Virus record (IMG/VR): IMGVR_UViG_3300007609_000045
Location: 1-40,184 of that record
DNA length: 40,184 nt
Strand: one strand, 5' to 3'
DNA from: a virus
Under the pieces are notes generated by a model. It ran no database searches. It saw nothing but the letters and a program-made list of their open reading frames with translations, and was not told where the DNA came from. This document shows, piece by piece, positions 37,775 through 40,184 of the stretch (position 1 is its first letter; each line of letters begins with the position of its first letter). The translations under genes and the position numbers were made by a program.

Positions 37775-38380
37775 ATGGCAAACAGAACAGAGAGTCAAAT
37801 TAACGAAACAGGAGTCAATAAAGATTATCCTGTAGCAGGACAAGATAACGATTCGCAAGGATTTAGAGATAATTTTAATATTATTAAAGATAACTTTGTA
37901 GCTGCAAAAACTGAAATAGAAGAACTACAAGATATTAGTGCTAAACTAAATGTTGCTAACAACTTCCTCGGTAACGATATTAGCGGTGCCAATCTTGTAA
38001 ACAATACTGAAGCACATCATCCAAGTGCCGGTACAGTTAGTACTAGTCAAAACGTCAACGTAAATAATGGTCCTTATCAAACTATTGTTGTAGGCGCCGA
38101 TGTTACATTAACTCTTTCTTCTTGGACTGACGTAAATGACAAAACAAACAAAGTTAGATTGTTTATTAGGTCAGCTGATGTTGATAGAACCGTAACCTTT
38201 GCTTCAAACGCAGGAGCCGGCGTACTCAAACGAAATTCAAATTGGCCAACTTCGGACAACACGGCTGTAATAGAATTTAAAGAAGAAGGTGGTGATCCTG
38301 ATAAATTTTATGTGTTTGATTTTGTTAGTTTTGACCAAGGTGCAACAGTTTGGGCCGATTACATAGGTGAGTACAACTAA
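37775..38380 (+). CDS. fibre-like protein with variant N-terminal module
   Basis: 201 residues. The N-terminus 'Y-P-V-A-G-Q-D-N-D-S-Q-G-F-R-D-N-F-N-I-I-K-D-N-F' is a variant of the module in the other fibre genes. The rest is beta-rich with 'V-R-L-F-I-R-S-A-D-V-D-R-T-V-T-F' and ends with an aromatic segment. It is the last of the tail block, and its TAA overlaps the next ATG. Confidence 0.8.
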   Translation: MANRTESQINETGVNKDYPVAGQDNDSQGFRDNFNIIKDNFVAAKTEIEELQDISAKLNVANNFLGNDISGANLVNNTEAHHPSAGTVSTSQNVNVNNGPYQTIVVGADVTLTLSSWTDVNDKTNKVRLFIRSADVDRTVTFASNAGAGVLKRNSNWPTSDNTAVIEFKEEGGDPDKFYVFDFVSFDQGATVWADYIGEYN

Positions 38381-38610
38381 TGATTCATCCATTTTCTGAA
38401 GACACTTCTGATTTAACAGTAGCGCAACTTCACGAAAAAATTAGTGAATTAACAGGTAAGTATTTTAGAACAAGCAATCCTCAGCTACAAGAACAAATAC
38501 AGACCTTTATAGATTTCTATAAACAAGAAGCTCTAATTAAAGAACAAAAACAACAATTAGAACAGCAAAATGGCGATTTAGATCTTGACAATCTCATCAA
38601 TGTAAGTTAA
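38380..38610 (+). CDS. conserved phage small helical protein
   Basis: 76 residues, mostly helical: 'L-T-V-A-Q-L-H-E-K-I-S-E-L-T-G-K-Y-F ... N-P-Q-L-Q-E-Q-I', then a Gln/Glu-rich coiled coil. Similar short proteins occur in T4-like phages, often near tail or nucleotide genes; the function is not known to me. The ATG overlaps the previous stop. Confidence 0.7.
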   Translation: MIHPFSEDTSDLTVAQLHEKISELTGKYFRTSNPQLQEQIQTFIDFYKQEALIKEQKQQLEQQNGDLDLDNLINVS

Positions 38611-38619
38611 ACTACATTA

Positions 38620-39141
38620 ATGCTTATGAAAACAGACGAACTAGGTATTCCACGATTCTCTAATCGCGATCTCATTGATATGATCTATTCAGGTCATGCG
38701 GATAAAGTACATGTAGTGCTTTGTGATGAGCACAACGATGTAGACAAATTCAATGCTGCCATGCAAGAGCAGGGTTTAGATCCACTACAAAAATATATTC
38801 CCTTAGATGTAGATCAAAAGACTTTTGACGGTGTATGTCAAAGTGAATGGTTTATGCCTGAAGAATATAAAACACTAAACGTACATAACTATATTTTAAC
38901 GAAATGTGAGACACAAGAAGAAACAGCAAGATGTGCCGAAGAACTTGGAGAGTTTGCAAGTCGTAATATGATGCCTTTGTTACAGTATATGATCTATCTT
39001 GTTGACTTTATGCGTGACAACAACATTGTATGGGGTGTAGGACGTGGATCAAGTGTAGCAAGTTATGTGCTATACTTGATAGGTGTACATAGAATCGACT
39101 CAATTCAGTTTGACCTAGACTGGCGTGAGTTCTTGAGATAA
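38620..39141 (+). CDS. DnaE-palm-like fragment (DNA polymerase III alpha-related)
   Basis: 173 residues; ATG 38626 is an alternative start. From about residue 100 it resembles part of the bacterial replicative polymerase DnaE. A helix 'YMIYLVDFMRDNNIVW' leads to G-V-G-R-G-S-S (139-145), matching the G-x-G-R-G-S-A motif, followed by 'VLYLIGVHRIDSIQFDLDWREFL'. The catalytic Asp motif that follows in DnaE is absent because the protein ends there, so it cannot be a polymerase alone. It may bind nucleotides or interact with the replisome. The first 100 residues are unrecognised. Confidence 0.75.
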   Translation: MLMKTDELGIPRFSNRDLIDMIYSGHADKVHVVLCDEHNDVDKFNAAMQEQGLDPLQKYIPLDVDQKTFDGVCQSEWFMPEEYKTLNVHNYILTKCETQEETARCAEELGEFASRNMMPLLQYMIYLVDFMRDNNIVWGVGRGSSVASYVLYLIGVHRIDSIQFDLDWREFLR

Positions 39142-39170
39142 GTAAGTATATAACATATTAGGAGAATATT

Positions 39171-39563
39171 ATGGCAGTAAAGCAAACAGGTCGTAAGCAA
39201 TACAAAACAATGCAGGGTAGAGCTGTAGATATGGACTTGCTTAGGCAACGTAATGAATTAACACCGGCGGTAGGTAATGTCAGAGTAAACGCTCGCGGCG
39301 ATGAACTTGGTGCAGGTGGAAAAATTGTGCGCAAGCGTGAAGAAGTATTGAGAGATTTTTATGACGATAATGTAGCACCTACAGAGTTTGAGCAATCGGT
39401 TAAACAATCGTCACCGGAAGAATCAGTAGAAACTCCGTCAGTTGAAATCGAACAACCTGTAAAAAGTGCAAAAACAAATCCTGGTCGAACTAAAGCAGAA
39501 TCTAAAGTTGACACCGAGTGGGTTGAAGACTCAGACGGAAATTTTGTTAAAAGAGGCGAATAA
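39171..39563 (+). CDS. conserved phage hypothetical protein, disordered C-terminus
   Basis: 130 residues. The N-terminus 'M-A-V-K-Q-T-G-R-K-Q-Y-K-T-M-Q-G' and 'R-N-E-L-T-P-A-V-G-N ... N-A-R-G-D-E-L-G' is a pattern I associate with marine T4-like phages. The C-terminal 60 residues are Glu/Ser/Pro-rich and probably unstructured. It has AGGAG upstream and overlaps the co-chaperonin start (TAATG). The function is unknown, though neighbouring genes are replication and folding genes. Confidence 0.7.
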   Translation: MAVKQTGRKQYKTMQGRAVDMDLLRQRNELTPAVGNVRVNARGDELGAGGKIVRKREEVLRDFYDDNVAPTEFEQSVKQSSPEESVETPSVEIEQPVKSAKTNPGRTKAESKVDTEWVEDSDGNFVKRGE

Positions 39564-39973
39564 TGGCAAATAATCTTAACGCAATTAAAGGACAATTAGT
39601 CCCAATTAAAAATCGTGTACTAGTTAAAGATATGCATTTTGGTGAACAAAAAACCGCAAGCGGTTTGATTATCAAAGATGATGACGGCACTACACGAGGA
39701 ATTTATCCTCGTTGGGGCAAAGTTTATGCAAAAGGCCCAGACAACAAAGATGACTATGCTGTAGGGGATTGGATCCTTGTTGAGCACGGTCGTTGGACTA
39801 GAGGAATCGCTCTTGACGACGGAGTAGAAGAAGTTGAAGTTCGAATGGTTGAAGCTGAAAGTATATTAGCAACATCTCAAGAAAAACCAGACGGTATTAC
39901 AATCGGCAACGAGTATTCAAGTGGCGAAGTAGATATTCGTCCTGAAGACTTTAGCGGCATGCCTAGCATCTAA
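39563..39973 (+). CDS. GroES-like co-chaperonin (gp31-type)
   Basis: 136 residues. A GroES-type barrel is indicated by 'P-I-K-N-R-V-L-V-K-D', a likely mobile loop region 'GEQKTASGLIIKDDDG', and 'W-G-K-V-Y-A-K-G-P ... V-G-D-W-I-L-V-E-H-G-R-W'. Phage co-chaperonins such as T4 gp31 replace host GroES on GroEL to fold the major capsid protein. It is longer than GroES (about 97) and T4 gp31 (111), with an acidic tail of about 40 residues. The start overlaps the preceding stop. Confidence 0.88.
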   Translation: MANNLNAIKGQLVPIKNRVLVKDMHFGEQKTASGLIIKDDDGTTRGIYPRWGKVYAKGPDNKDDYAVGDWILVEHGRWTRGIALDDGVEEVEVRMVEAESILATSQEKPDGITIGNEYSSGEVDIRPEDFSGMPSI

Positions 39974-39982
39974 GAGGAAATA

Positions 39983-40184
39983 ATGACAAACGTATTTAAA
40001 GACATTGACACATTTGCAACAGCGTGTGATCAACCACCTAGTGAAGCAAACTACAAAATGTACCTCAATCTTATTGACGAGGAAGTAGCAGAACTTGTAG
40101 AAGCCGTGGCGGCAGACGACAAGGTAGAACAACTAGACGCACTAGTAGACATTCTAGTTGTTACTATGGGTGCTATTAGAGCAG
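39983..40184 (+). CDS. MazG-like nucleotide pyrophosphohydrolase (3' partial)
   Basis: The first 67 residues, cut off by the window end. The metal-binding pattern of MazG/all-alpha NTP pyrophosphatases is visible: E33-E34-x-x-E37 in LIDEEVAELVEAV, then E49-x-x-D52 in EQLDALVDILV. Such enzymes hydrolyse (d)NTPs to monophosphates and pyrophosphate; in phages they may clear odd nucleotides or adjust nucleotide pools. GAGG precedes the ATG. Confidence 0.85.
   Translation, partial: MTNVFKDIDTFATACDQPPSEANYKMYLNLIDEEVAELVEAVAADDKVEQLDALVDILVVTMGAIRA

Noticed and set aside
38620-39141. A complete DNA polymerase
   Set aside because: Far too short, and the catalytic aspartates are missing.

Overview
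The window looks like part of the genome of a T4-like marine myovirus, of the kind that infects cyanobacteria, SAR11 or other marine bacteria. The evidence is an AT-rich sequence, tightly packed and often overlapping small genes, a large tRNA cluster, tail-fibre proteins opening with the 'GTGD..REAF.K.N.NF' module common in marine T4-like phages, and phage versions of DNA ligase, a GroES/gp31-like co-chaperonin, UvsE and a MazG-like enzyme. NATAAATA sequences resembling T4-type late promoters sit beside host-type TTGACA/TATAAT promoters. The host cannot be told from this window, and no photosynthesis gene is seen.

Layout. 1-2651: small genes, a ClpP protease subunit and a 2-oxoglutarate/Fe(II) oxygenase-like protein. 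2678-6148: 20 tRNA genes covering 18 amino acids (none for His or Met), all with encoded CCA, interleaved with two or three small protein genes and about 1.2 kb of highly structured, apparently non-coding DNA. That DNA has its own promoters, one clear terminator, two 19-bp perfect stems and two candidate pseudoknots. 6163-17349: mostly small unknown proteins, with serine hydroxymethyltransferase, a metallophosphoesterase, a DUF805-like membrane protein and ATP-dependent DNA ligase. 17361-22811: two paralogous structural-type proteins, a membrane protein, a pterin synthase-like enzyme, a glycosyltransferase, UV-damage endonuclease and a reverse-strand zinc-ribbon protein. 22893-38380: a late tail/fibre block with a 2389-residue protein, further fibre proteins and an embedded subtilisin-like protease. 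38380-40184: a DnaE-palm-like fragment, a GroES-like co-chaperonin and the start of a MazG-like gene.

How it may work together. Eight host-type promoters, all with a 17-bp spacer, would drive early units, including the tRNA cluster and the structured RNAs. NATAAATA sites would drive late units such as the tail block. At six genes (two on the reverse strand) the late-type element ends only 4-5 bases before the ATG, with no good Shine-Dalgarno between, which predicts leaderless late mRNAs. This pattern and the structured RNA block in the tRNA cluster are the two signals most worth following up.
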